Positions 1-7,985 of a stretch of 64,000 nucleotides of DNA are shown here, piece after piece (the first letter of the stretch is position 1; every line of letters begins with the position of its first letter). The stretch covers positions 124,001 to 188,000 of the forward strand of contig JABLWY010000002.1 of NCBI GenBank assembly GCA_013178255.1. The letters are read 5' to 3'. A program made the position numbers and the translations under genes. This DNA comes from Coprothermobacteraceae bacterium (GTDB taxonomy: Bacteria > Coprothermobacterota > Coprothermobacteria > Coprothermobacterales > Coprothermobacteraceae). The notes under the pieces are model-generated. The model was not told the origin of the DNA, searched no databases, and saw only the letters and a list, made by a program, of their open reading frames with translations.

Positions 1-1506
1 GCCAAGTTTTCAGAAATCTTAGGCGTGCCCGCAGTTGCTGTGTCCGCAGTTGTGGGCTTCAACTTACCGGTGCTCAAAGAGGCCCTTCTGCGACCCCGCG
101 TTCCGAATGTAATGCTATTGGACAGGACTGTTGAGAATCTGATAAGAACTTCACAAAAGGATTCGCAACTCACAAGGTTTTCAGCCTTGCATCAAATTGT
201 AAACAACGGTTCTGCTCTAGATGATGTTTTCAGCAGTCTGGACGGTGTACACCCTAGTGAACACATTATTATGGAACGTTATAGGAAGGCTCACGAGGTG
301 GCCAGCCAAGTGATGACAAAGCTGCCTAACAAGTGGGCTGTTTCGGATCTGCTTGATCACGTGTTCTTGCATCCAAGGGCAGGCATCCCTGCGTTTCTGG
401 TAGTGGTGTACCTCGTCTTCAGAATCATATTCGCCATAGGGCAACCTCTGACTGAGTTGGCTGCAGCGGTGGTTTCGTACGCCGCAACTGGCTTAACGAG
501 CCTGTTGCCAAATGGCTTGGCGAAGAACTTCATCAACAACGCGTTATTTGGCGGCGTGGGCAACGTGCTTTCCTTCTTGCCACTCATTTTCACCATGTTC
601 TTCGTGGTCAGTTTACTCGAGAACACGGGCTACATGGCTAGGGCGTCACTGATTATGGATAGGTGGCTCTCTAGATTCGGGTTAAGTGGCAAGTCCTTTA
701 TTTCACTTATACTAGGTTTTGGGTGCAATGTACCGGCTGTCTTGTCTACACGCACCATAGATGACCCTGTGGAAAGAAAGGTTGCAGCTATGGTCATCCC
801 ACTTATACCTTGTAGTGCAAGGTTGCCTGTGCTTACAGTCTTAGGAGCGGCCCTTTTCGGTTCCAGAGCCATCACAGTGGTCGTGTTCGCATACGTCATA
901 GCGGTGTTGTTCAGTTTGGTGCTGGCATGGTTGTTGAGGCATCTTGCGTTCAGCAAGGTACCTAGCTTCTTTGCTCTGGAGCTTCCACCCTATAGAAGGC
1001 CGTCCCTAAGATTGACTTTTAAGCTTGCGTGGTTCAGAAGCAGGGACTTCCTGGGAAAGGCGTTCAAAGTAGTGCTCCCGCTCACTGTCGTTTTTTGGCT
1101 ACTCATGAACCTGCCGCCCAACAGCAGCGTGGAGAATAGTTTCCTTGGCCTAATAGGTCGATTCCTTAGTAGGACACTACTCGCACCTCTACATTTGAAT
1201 TGGCAAGTATCCAGCGCTTTGGTCTTTGGACTAGTAGCCAAGGAGGCTGTTTTGTCTTCGTTAGGCCAAATATACGGGCTGAGTGGCACAGCCTTGATCG
1301 AACAAATCGGCCGTCAATTTACCTTTGCCAGCGGTCTGTCCTTTATTACCTTTTTCGTGCTATATGTTCCCTGTGCAGCCACGGTGGGCGCTCTAAGAAA
1401 GGAGGTTGGCACCTTTTGGACAGTGGTGCAGTTCGTGCTGCAAATAGCGGTAGCTTACGTAGGAAGCCTTCTAGTATTCTCGTTAGTGTCCTTGTTCTTC
1501 AAATAG
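1..1506 (+). CDS. feoB: Ferrous iron transport protein B, 3' part (5' end outside window)
   Basis: This is the C-terminal part (501 codons) of the membrane GTPase that imports Fe2+. The frame is open from base 1, so the true start and the G1-G3 motifs lie upstream. Codons 1-16 read into the G5-like stretch ending V-S-A that closes the GTPase domain. A linker helical domain follows, then the Gate-type permease with many hydrophobic segments. Family hallmarks are the HPRAGIPAF entry segment, the GFGCNVPAV motif with its pore-lining cysteine, and the matching cysteine region ending PCAATVGAL. The length from this point on is normal and there are no frame breaks. Downstream lie a small membrane protein and, convergently, a diiron protein, which suggests an iron-handling neighbourhood. 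Confidence 0.95.
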   Translation, partial: AKFSEILGVPAVAVSAVVGFNLPVLKEALLRPRVPNVMLLDRTVENLIRTSQKDSQLTRFSALHQIVNNGSALDDVFSSLDGVHPSEHIIMERYRKAHEVASQVMTKLPNKWAVSDLLDHVFLHPRAGIPAFLVVVYLVFRIIFAIGQPLTELAAAVVSYAATGLTSLLPNGLAKNFINNALFGGVGNVLSFLPLIFTMFFVVSLLENTGYMARASLIMDRWLSRFGLSGKSFISLILGFGCNVPAVLSTRTIDDPVERKVAAMVIPLIPCSARLPVLTVLGAALFGSRAITVVVFAYVIAVLFSLVLAWLLRHLAFSKVPSFFALELPPYRRPSLRLTFKLAWFRSRDFLGKAFKVVLPLTVVFWLLMNLPPNSSVENSFLGLIGRFLSRTLLAPLHLNWQVSSALVFGLVAKEAVLSSLGQIYGLSGTALIEQIGRQFTFASGLSFITFFVLYVPCAATVGALRKEVGTFWTVVQFVLQIAVAYVGSLLVFSLVSLFFK

Positions 1507-1508
1507 GC

Positions 1509-1787
1509 GTGGGTGCTGCAGGCGCTATCTATTTGCTGCCACAATTGTTTGACGTTATTATCCAAGTTCTCTTGGTTCTCATGTTTCTTGAAGCCTTTAT
1601 TGACTTGCGCCGGCCTGCACTGATGCTTAGCCACCTAACAGTTACAGGGTTCTTGCAGAGCCTCTTCTACGCGACCATCGTTCTTTCTGCCCCTCTAAGA
1701 GGCGTACCGTGGCTCTTGCTAGCTATCTCGTCTATACTCAGTTGGCGAGCTTATGGAATGCTAGCGACCTATATCAGCAGTCAATAA
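1509..1787 (+). CDS. Small hydrophobic membrane protein downstream of feoB
   Basis: The frame encodes about 92 residues with two to three hydrophobic stretches (GAIYLLPQLF, VIIQVLLVLMFLEAF and PWLLLAISSILSW), so it is probably an integral membrane protein. I do not recognise the family. The start is uncertain. A GTG at 1509 lies just after the feoB stop but has no clear ribosome binding site. A TTG at 1416, inside the feoB 3' end, is preceded at 10 bases by AGGAGG (1400-1405), but that sequence also encodes the conserved feoB Lys-Glu-Val and may be coincidence. Position suggests a role next to FeoB. The stop codon overlaps the end of the convergent diiron-protein gene by a few bases. Confidence 0.5.
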   Translation: MGAAGAIYLLPQLFDVIIQVLLVLMFLEAFIDLRRPALMLSHLTVTGFLQSLFYATIVLSAPLRGVPWLLLAISSILSWRAYGMLATYISSQ

Positions 1788-2266
1788 AGAGGCGAAAATC
1801 CCATATCGTACCAATACTCCTGCATCAGTTCGTCCAACAAATCCTTTATGGCCTTTTCGTGTCCCAACTCCCACTGGCTAAGGTTCTCGTATATGCGTTT
1901 GCCAATGGGATCATCAGTGCTTTCTGCTGCTTTCCTGTAGAACTCAGCAAAATCGTGCTCCAACAGTTGCGCCATTCTAAGGGCCGCAATCTCACCAAAA
2001 TCAAGTTCTGAGAATTCTCTTTCAGCCTTGCCAAAGATGTCATCACCTGGTGGGTTGTCGTCCACAAACCTATCTTCTTCCTCCAAGTGTCTGAGTATTC
2101 GGCTCAAATACTCTACGTGCTGCTCCTCCATGTTGGCGAGTCCAGTGAAAAGGTCCTTAGCAGCAGGGTTTGTAGCTATCTCCGCTTTCTCCGAGTAGAA
2201 CTTAACACCCTGCTTCTCCATTTGCAGTGCGTACTGCACTGCTGCGATTGCCTGCTCAAGTTTCAT
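1781..2266 (-). CDS. Rubrerythrin-type ferritin-like diiron protein without rubredoxin domain
   Basis: A 161-residue four-helix diiron protein. Helix 1 carries the E-x3-GxxFY pattern (EKQGVKFY), helix 2 EEQHVEYL, helix 3 EHDFAEFYRKAAE and helix 4 WELGHEKAI, giving the two ExxH pairs of the rubrerythrin/COG1633 family. It stops after the characteristic aromatic tail (YWYDMGF) with no C-terminal rubredoxin zinc/iron ribbon. Such proteins serve in peroxide reduction or iron handling in anaerobes. The ATG at 2266 is chosen because AAAGGAGG ends 10 bases before it; a TTG three codons upstream would touch the Shine-Dalgarno. It overlaps the end of the MurE-like gene by 11 bases and so is probably cotranscribed with it. 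Confidence 0.88.
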   Translation of the reverse strand: MKLEQAIAAVQYALQMEKQGVKFYSEKAEIATNPAAKDLFTGLANMEEQHVEYLSRILRHLEEEDRFVDDNPPGDDIFGKAEREFSELDFGEIAALRMAQLLEHDFAEFYRKAAESTDDPIGKRIYENLSQWELGHEKAIKDLLDELMQEYWYDMGFSPLY

Positions 2267-3500
2267 GAAGACCAACCTCCTTTAGCCTCTCGTATGCGTC
2301 CCGCATTCCACCTACCACCCAGCGTTTATACTGCTTGCACCATTGGAACACATCTGCGCTTGAACCAACAAAGAACCCTGCCTCCTTGTATCTTGCAAGA
2401 ACAGCTTTGGATTGCTCGGGATCTAGTTCCTTTATGATGGCCACAGCTGCTTTGACTCCGTACCTCTTTACCACCTTTATGGTCTCATAAGTTTTCTGCT
2501 CAGGCTCGTAACCTGTTGCACCGTAGGCGAAGCAGAAGTCCTGTTTCCACCTTTGGGTTACGGTACGCAGGAGTGCATCTATGCTTTCGGGTGTATGAGC
2601 GAAGTCGATGACCATCTCATATTCGCCCATGAACACGTGGTTCATGCGAACCTTGACGGGTGGTAAAGTGCCCTCCAGTTTCTTCCCTTTCCAAAGCAGA
2701 GCCGCTGCTACCGTAGCTACTGCGTTTTCGGCAAAAACCTCGCCGGGCATAGGTACACAGATTTTAACTTCACCCCAGGGAGTACCCACTGTGACCTCCT
2801 GGTGCCAGTCCCACTCTTTCCTCTCAGCCATCATGAAATCGCCGTTTCTGCCATATGTGTAGTAGGGGAGTTTCACATCGGGCTTTGGGACTTTTTCGCC
2901 GATGATGAGAAAGCCTTCCTTCTTCAAAAGGTAAATGGCCTTACGCTTCGCTTGGTAGTACTCCCACATGGTCTTGTGGTAGTCCAAGTGTTCAGGGTCA
3001 AACGTAGTCCATATAAGGCCCTCCAACGGAAGGGGCAAACGATCCTCTACCAAGCCAATGGAAGATAGTTCTACGGACCAATGGTCTGTACCCGTGAGCC
3101 TATAAGCGTTGAAAAGGGCGTCAGCGGGAGTAGTGGTCGTCCACAAGAATATATCCAAATCGCCTGCTACTACTCCCAGAGTGCCCATGTATCCTGTGTT
3201 CAGTGCTTTTGCCAGCCACCACGCTATGGTACTTTTGCCTTTGGTCCCTGTGACGCCCACGGCGTGCACGGGATACACTCGTGCAGCTGCTTTAATGAAC
3301 TGCTTGTGGAGCCAGCGAGCGTCAGGTCTCCAAATTACTCCCTCGCCTTCGGCTTCTTTCTCAGTGATGATCAGGCTTGCTCTGTTTCTCAAGCTCGGTA
3401 TCAGTTCGCGAGCATCAAAGTGGCTACCAGTGAACGCAAAGAATATGTCGCCGTCGATAAACCATCGGCTGTCCGAAGAAAACCTTATGAGCCTATTCAC
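2256..3500 (-). CDS. Divergent MurE-like Mur ligase family protein
   Basis: A 414-residue ATP-dependent amide ligase of the Mur family. The P-loop GTKGKST is at residues 85-91. A TTTTPA segment, the ligase signature HLDYH, and the lysine of YYQAKRKA (the carbamylated Lys in this family) follow, and the C-terminal domain opens with DFAHTPESI as in MurE. It differs from standard MurE. It is about 70-90 residues shorter, the G-G-D-R-D-x-x-K-R loop is replaced by YGATGYEPEQK, and no D-N-P-R diaminopimelate motif is present. It may be a MurE that adds another amino acid, or a relative with a different substrate. It overlaps glgC upstream by 8 bases, an odd operon partner for a wall enzyme. Confidence 0.72.
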   Translation of the reverse strand: MNRLIRFSSDSRWFIDGDIFFAFTGSHFDARELIPSLRNRASLIITEKEAEGEGVIWRPDARWLHKQFIKAAARVYPVHAVGVTGTKGKSTIAWWLAKALNTGYMGTLGVVAGDLDIFLWTTTTPADALFNAYRLTGTDHWSVELSSIGLVEDRLPLPLEGLIWTTFDPEHLDYHKTMWEYYQAKRKAIYLLKKEGFLIIGEKVPKPDVKLPYYTYGRNGDFMMAERKEWDWHQEVTVGTPWGEVKICVPMPGEVFAENAVATVAAALLWKGKKLEGTLPPVKVRMNHVFMGEYEMVIDFAHTPESIDALLRTVTQRWKQDFCFAYGATGYEPEQKTYETIKVVKRYGVKAAVAIIKELDPEQSKAVLARYKEAGFFVGSSADVFQWCKQYKRWVVGGMRDAYERLKEVGLHET

Positions 3501-4725
3501 GATTCACGTGCGCTCCGCTGGGAATTGTTCCGTGCACTGAAGCGCCTTCTTGGATGCTCGCTTGCTTGCCAATTACTGAATTTGGCGCGATGCTAACGTT
3601 GCGGCCCAATACTGTTATGCCTTCTGTGTATATCCCTGGCGCTGCTTGGTTGGGCACGGCTTCTCCTTCTCCTATCCTTGTGCCGTCACCTATCTGTACT
3701 GATTCACCTGTAATCACTCTGTACAGCTTGGCCCCTTTCCCGATGTAAGAGCGGGGTCCAATTATGCTTTCTACTACTTCTGCTCCTTCCTCGATGACGC
3801 TTTGGAGCCCCACCACTGATTTGAGTACCGTTCCTTTGACCACGGCGCCTTCGCTGACTAAACTGCTCCTAGCTGTACCTCCTTCAACGAATATGGGAGA
3901 GGGGAGGTCACTGGGGTACGTGTAAATCTTCCACCTTGGATCATATAGGTTAAGCCGCGGGAAAGGTGCCACGAGGTCCATATGGCCTTCCCAGTATGAC
4001 TTTATGGTCCCCACGTCGAGCCAGTAGCCGTTGAACTGGTAAGCGTATACCGGTTCCCCCACCGACACCAGTCGCGGCCAAATGTCTGCGCCAAAGTCAT
4101 GGCTAGACGACTCATTTTCAGCGTCTTCCAGCAGGAGCTCACGCAAGAAGCTCCACCTAAAGGCATATATGCCCATGTTTGCCAGATTCGACTTTGGGTG
4201 TTGGGGCTTTTCCTGGAACTCCAAGATCCTTTGGTGTTCGTCGGTCACAACGATGCCGTACCTCGGAGCTTCCTCCCACGGCACACGAGTAGCTGCTAGC
4301 ACTGCTCGCGCATTCTTTACGTCCATATATTGCAAGAAAGGACGATAGTCCATCAAGTAAACATGATCGGCAGAGAGTATGAGCGTCACATCGGGGTTCA
4401 AATAGTCGATGTACTCAATATTCTGGTACACAGCGTCAGCGGTACCCCTGTACCACTCTTTGTGAGGCGGCAATATGGCGAAATGTGAGCTTCTTCTAAC
4501 CAAATCCCAAGGACGCCCCATGGCTACATGTCTGATCAATTCCACGGGCCTGTATTGAGGCAATATGGCTATCCCTTCCAAGTCAGAGTGAGTACAATTG
4601 GACAATACAAAATCTATGATTCTATACTTGCCACCGAAATGCACCGATGGTTTTGCCAGTGTCTCGGTCAGGACACCCAACCTTGTTCCGACACCACCTG
4701 CGAGTATGATGGATAGTACCCTCAT
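3493..4725 (-). CDS. glgC: Glucose-1-phosphate adenylyltransferase (catalytic subunit)
   Basis: 410 residues making ADP-glucose from ATP and glucose-1-phosphate, the committed step of bacterial glycogen synthesis. The N-terminal nucleotidyltransferase motif ILAGGVGTRL is followed by KPSVHFGGKYRIIDF, the YRGTADAVYQN loop and the LSADHVY metal-binding segment. The C-terminal third is a left-handed beta-helix with hexapeptide repeats. The ATG overlaps the glgD stop by four bases (ATGA), so the two are translationally coupled and probably form a GlgC-GlgD heteromer. No glycogen synthase or branching enzyme lies in this window. Confidence 0.95.
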   Translation of the reverse strand: MRVLSIILAGGVGTRLGVLTETLAKPSVHFGGKYRIIDFVLSNCTHSDLEGIAILPQYRPVELIRHVAMGRPWDLVRRSSHFAILPPHKEWYRGTADAVYQNIEYIDYLNPDVTLILSADHVYLMDYRPFLQYMDVKNARAVLAATRVPWEEAPRYGIVVTDEHQRILEFQEKPQHPKSNLANMGIYAFRWSFLRELLLEDAENESSSHDFGADIWPRLVSVGEPVYAYQFNGYWLDVGTIKSYWEGHMDLVAPFPRLNLYDPRWKIYTYPSDLPSPIFVEGGTARSSLVSEGAVVKGTVLKSVVGLQSVIEEGAEVVESIIGPRSYIGKGAKLYRVITGESVQIGDGTRIGEGEAVPNQAAPGIYTEGITVLGRNVSIAPNSVIGKQASIQEGASVHGTIPSGAHVNRE

Positions 4726-5690
4726 ACCACATGCTCCCTAGGTATTATCGCTATTTTGTTGCTGACTACCTCACGGTTTGCCCTTATAGTCGTGTACCTG
4801 TCAGCTATCACGTTGACTAGCCTAGCACCTTCTTCCACAGTTACATCTTGCATGAGGATACAGTTCTCCACGTAGGCACCAGCCTTTATGACGCTGTTAC
4901 GTCCCACTACCGAGTTGATCACGTGGCCTCCCACTATGCAACCGTCAGAGATGATGCTGTTGTGGATTCTACTAGTAGTGGTGAACTTCGCAGGGGGAAA
5001 GTCCCTAAGTTTCGTCATGATCAAGTTCTCGGTCAGTTTGCTGTAGATACTGAGATCTAATGCGTCCATGTGCAACCTGTAGAATGCATCTAGCCCCTCA
5101 GATACCCTGTACATGGGCACTCTCTTGGGGTACTCCTCCAAATGAAGGTCACCTCTGATCGTAGCTATCACATCTCTCCAGAAGTCGCGCAGGTCCTTGT
5201 AAGCAAAGAGTATCTCCAGGAGCAAGTACTTGTTCATTACCACAACATTGGGGTTTTCCGAAGGCCCCACATAAGTTATGTCAGCAGCCTTTTCTACGTG
5301 GAACTTGAGCAAATCGCCATAATCCAAGCTGTGTATGCAATCGCCCCAGACCATAAATATAATGTCCTCTGCTGCTCTCTTCAAGAAAGCGATATTCTTG
5401 AACAGTACGTCCACGGTCCCTAAGTACTTGCCAGGTAGAACGAACAGCCCACCTTCTTTTCTGTCTAGGTCCCACTGTGAGGCTATGCGCAGATGGTCTA
5501 AGAGCGAGTTGGCTTCTGGGTCCAGGCTTACAGCTATGCGCACTATACCTGAGCGGACCATGTTGGACAGGGGGAAGTCGATAGCACGGTACTTGCCTAA
5601 TACGGGTAGCGACGCCACAGGCCTAACTGAGGTCAATGGCTCCAAAGAACGCGCCCAATCTTGAGCGAATATAAATCCAAAAGCCTCCAT
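4722..5690 (-). CDS. glgD: GlgD-type regulatory subunit of glucose-1-phosphate adenylyltransferase
   Basis: 322 residues homologous to GlgC but lacking its catalytic signature: the N-terminus (FIFAQDWARSLEPLTSVRP) has no G-G-x-G-x-R-L loop. The fold-defining LGKYRAIDFPLSN and C-terminal beta-helix repeats remain. GlgD proteins are non-catalytic partners that raise GlgC activity in Firmicutes. It begins 9 bases after the coaX stop. No Shine-Dalgarno precedes the ATG. Instead TTGAAC (5725-5720), a 17-base spacer and TAGAAT (5702-5697) end 6 bases before the ATG, suggesting an internal promoter and a leaderless message. Confidence 0.93.
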   Translation of the reverse strand: MEAFGFIFAQDWARSLEPLTSVRPVASLPVLGKYRAIDFPLSNMVRSGIVRIAVSLDPEANSLLDHLRIASQWDLDRKEGGLFVLPGKYLGTVDVLFKNIAFLKRAAEDIIFMVWGDCIHSLDYGDLLKFHVEKAADITYVGPSENPNVVVMNKYLLLEILFAYKDLRDFWRDVIATIRGDLHLEEYPKRVPMYRVSEGLDAFYRLHMDALDLSIYSKLTENLIMTKLRDFPPAKFTTTSRIHNSIISDGCIVGGHVINSVVGRNSVIKAGAYVENCILMQDVTVEEGARLVNVIADRYTTIRANREVVSNKIAIIPREHVV

Positions 5691-5696
5691 ATTGTG

Positions 5697-5725
5697 ATTC
5701 TACACCACAGGCAGATTCAGTTCAA
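5697..5725 (-). promoter_or_regulatory. Predicted leaderless promoter for glgD-glgC
   Basis: On the minus strand, TTGAAC is followed by exactly 17 bases and TAGAAT. The first three bases of the -10 hexamer are the coaX stop codon (TAG). Six bases later comes the glgD ATG, where transcription would be expected to begin. The -35 matches consensus at 4 of 6 positions and the -10 at 5 of 6. There is no ribosome binding site, which supports leaderless initiation. Confidence 0.55.
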
Positions 5726-6428
5726 GGATCCTCATAAGGCCCATAAGGCTAAGGTTTGGTACTACATGGTGGGGTATATCCAATACCGTCTTTACTAGGT
5801 TTGCACCGCCTCCAGTTATGATCACCTGTAGGTTCGGATAAGTCTTTAGCAATGACTCGTAGTAGCCTTTGGCCCAATAGGCAAATCCATATATGAAACC
5901 GCTTTCTAAGTTGGATCTGGTGTCTCTGCCCACCAAAGCCATGGGTTTCCGTAGACGCACAGTCCTTAGAAGAGCGGCTCTTGACGTGAGCCAGTGATAA
6001 GAGGACATGAGCCCGGGGCCGATGGCCCCGCCTAAGAAGCGGTTGTTAGCATCCACTAGATTGAGTACGGTGGCTGTACCAAAGTCGACCGTAATAAAGG
6101 GAACTTCTATTCCCAAGAAGAAAACTCCTTCCATATCGGCGATACGGTCAGACCCCACTTCTTGAGGTGCTTCCACGTCCAACACTATGTCTAGGTTGGT
6201 GGCTTTCCTGATGTCCAAACCTGGGGCCTTCTTGGAAAGAGCCTGAACCCACTTCTTGCCAACCTCAGGAACCACTGATGAGAGAACCCATAGGTCGAAG
6301 TGCGGTGGCAACCGCTTAGTATCGATGGAACCTGTCTTTAGTTGAGTTACGCCGTAAATGTGGTGGCCGTCGCTTATCGCTAACTTGGTTCTACTATTCC
6401 CAATATCTACTAAGACTACAGTTCCCAT
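5700..6428 (-). CDS. coaX: Type III pantothenate kinase
   Basis: 242 residues of the ASKHA fold that phosphorylate pantothenate in the first step of coenzyme A synthesis. The N-terminal VDIGNSRTK phosphate loop is the type III hallmark. It is followed by GSDRIADMEG, the VDFGTATVLN motif and the GGAIGPGL segment, with ITGGGA near the C-terminus. Length is close to the usual 240-260. The start overlaps the parB 3' end by 13 bases, so it is coupled to parA-parB, a partnership without an obvious functional logic. Confidence 0.95.
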   Translation of the reverse strand: MGTVVLVDIGNSRTKLAISDGHHIYGVTQLKTGSIDTKRLPPHFDLWVLSSVVPEVGKKWVQALSKKAPGLDIRKATNLDIVLDVEAPQEVGSDRIADMEGVFFLGIEVPFITVDFGTATVLNLVDANNRFLGGAIGPGLMSSYHWLTSRAALLRTVRLRKPMALVGRDTRSNLESGFIYGFAYWAKGYYESLLKTYPNLQVIITGGGANLVKTVLDIPHHVVPNLSLMGLMRILELNLPVV

Positions 6429-7243
6429 GAGCTGAGCAATTGCGCAAACTTCTTAGCTGCTTCTGGGTCTGAGAAGTTCAATGTGACTGAGTAACCGTGT
6501 TTGCCCTTGCTCACCTTTATGGGTACAAAGTTTACTCGCTTGAAGGCATTACGTAGCTCCGACAGCTTGGGATCCTTGCCTCCGTACCTGGCCTTGGCCT
6601 CTCGCATTTTCACCAGTTGTTCTAATTGTCGAACCGAGATTTGCCGTTCCACTGCAATCCTAGCTAGCTTGATAATGTCGTTCTTGTCTTCTAACCCTAG
6701 CAAGACCTTTGCATGCCCTACAGACAGACTATTCTGATCCAGAAGCAGCTGTACTTCTTCGGGGAGTTCCAACAAGCGGAGCAGGTTTGTCAGTGTCGGC
6801 CTGCTCATTCCTAAGGTTTCTGCCAATTCCTCCTGAGTCACGCCGGTGTGTTGGATCACCTTATACGCCGCCTTGGCGACTTGTATAGGACTCAAGTCTT
6901 TTCTCTGTACGTTCTCCACTAAAGCCATGACCATTGCTTGATCATCATTCACGTTTTTGACAATGACGGGTACTTTCTCCAAACCCGCCAACATGGCGGC
7001 CCGCCAGCGTCTCTCACCTGCTATGAGCTCGTATTTCTCGCCTACATCACGCACAAGGATGGGTTGAAGAATGCCTGTGTGTTTAACTGACTCAGCCAAC
7101 TCTTCGATATCTTCCCCACTATCGTATCTAGGCTGAAAGGGGGAGGGTACAATAAGGCTTGGGTCTAGCTGTATTATTTCTTCACCCGTCAAAGCGTCGC
7201 CCAGCAGGGCTCCCAAACCTTTTCCCAATTTACTTTTCGACAC
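6416..7243 (-). CDS. parB: Chromosome partitioning protein ParB/Spo0J
   Basis: 275 residues. The N-terminal CTP-binding/sulfiredoxin-like domain carries SPFQPR and the GERRWRA box. A helix-turn-helix parS-binding domain follows (TQEELAETLGMSRPTLTNLL), then a C-terminal dimerisation region. ParB clamps load at parS and recruit SMC and ParA for segregation of the origin region. It overlaps parA by 14 bases. I could not find a good parS site (an inverted TGTTTCAC repeat) in this window, so its centromere is elsewhere or diverged. Confidence 0.95.
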   Translation of the reverse strand: MSKSKLGKGLGALLGDALTGEEIIQLDPSLIVPSPFQPRYDSGEDIEELAESVKHTGILQPILVRDVGEKYELIAGERRWRAAMLAGLEKVPVIVKNVNDDQAMVMALVENVQRKDLSPIQVAKAAYKVIQHTGVTQEELAETLGMSRPTLTNLLRLLELPEEVQLLLDQNSLSVGHAKVLLGLEDKNDIIKLARIAVERQISVRQLEQLVKMREAKARYGGKDPKLSELRNAFKRVNFVPIKVSKGKHGYSVTLNFSDPEAAKKFAQLLSSWEL

Positions 7244-7985
7244 GGTCCGCTATCTCCTCGGCCAAGCGCGCATAAGCTTGCGCAGCAGCTGAATGGCGGT
7301 CATATTCAATTATACTCTGTCCGTAGCTTGGTGCCTCCGCCAACCTCACGCTTCTTGGAATAACAGTTGAGAATACTTTGTCGCCGAAGTACTCACGAAG
7401 TTCCCTTTCCACTTCTTGGCTCAGCTTAGTCCTCTTGTCATACATGGTTAACAGGTAACCCAAAATGTCGATCTTGGGATTGAGGAACTTCTTGACCAAG
7501 TTGACCGTTTTTAGTAATTGACCAACGCCCTCCAACGCGAAGAACTCGCACTGGATGGGCACTAGCAACCAATCTGACGCTGTCAGGGCGTTAATAGTCA
7601 ATAAACCCAGTGATGGCGGTGTGTCAATGATGATCAAGTCGAAGCGGTCAGATACAGGTTCCAAAGCGTTTCTTAACCTTGATTCTCGGCTGAGCAAGTT
7701 TACCAATTCTACTTCAGCTCCAGCCAGATCTAAGCTTGATGGGATAAGGTACAGGTTTTCTCTCACTTTCAGGATGGTTTCAGACACAGGAGCATCAGCC
7801 ACCAATACATCGTAAGTGGTCAGTTTGAGTTGAGACTTGCTTACACCCAAACCTGTAGTTGCGTTGCCCTGCGCATCCATATCTACAAGCAGAACTTTAC
7901 GTTCTTTGGAAAAGAGTGTTGCAAGACTCAACGCCGTTGTGGTCTTACCAACGCCACCCTTCTGATTGGCTATCGCCAGCGTCAT
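7230..7985 (-). CDS. parA: Chromosome partitioning ATPase ParA/Soj
   Basis: 251 residues, a deviant Walker A ATPase. The motif KGGVGKTTTALS lies near residue 10, DMDAQGNAT marks the switch region and IDTPPSLG is Walker B. Short N-terminus and overall size match Soj-type chromosomal ParA rather than plasmid ParA with a DNA-binding extension. The ATG overlaps the uppS stop (ATGA), and parB follows with a 14-base overlap. Confidence 0.96.
   Translation of the reverse strand: MTLAIANQKGGVGKTTTALSLATLFSKERKVLLVDMDAQGNATTGLGVSKSQLKLTTYDVLVADAPVSETILKVRENLYLIPSSLDLAGAEVELVNLLSRESRLRNALEPVSDRFDLIIIDTPPSLGLLTINALTASDWLLVPIQCEFFALEGVGQLLKTVNLVKKFLNPKIDILGYLLTMYDKRTKLSQEVERELREYFGDKVFSTVIPRSVRLAEAPSYGQSIIEYDRHSAAAQAYARLAEEIADRVEK

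Noticed and set aside
3481-3520. A TTCACGTG core near 3503 resembling half of a ParB parS site
   Set aside because: Only the central 8 bases fit the inverted TGTTTCAC consensus and the flanks do not pair. It lies in coding sequence at the glgC end. No other candidate was seen near parA-parB.
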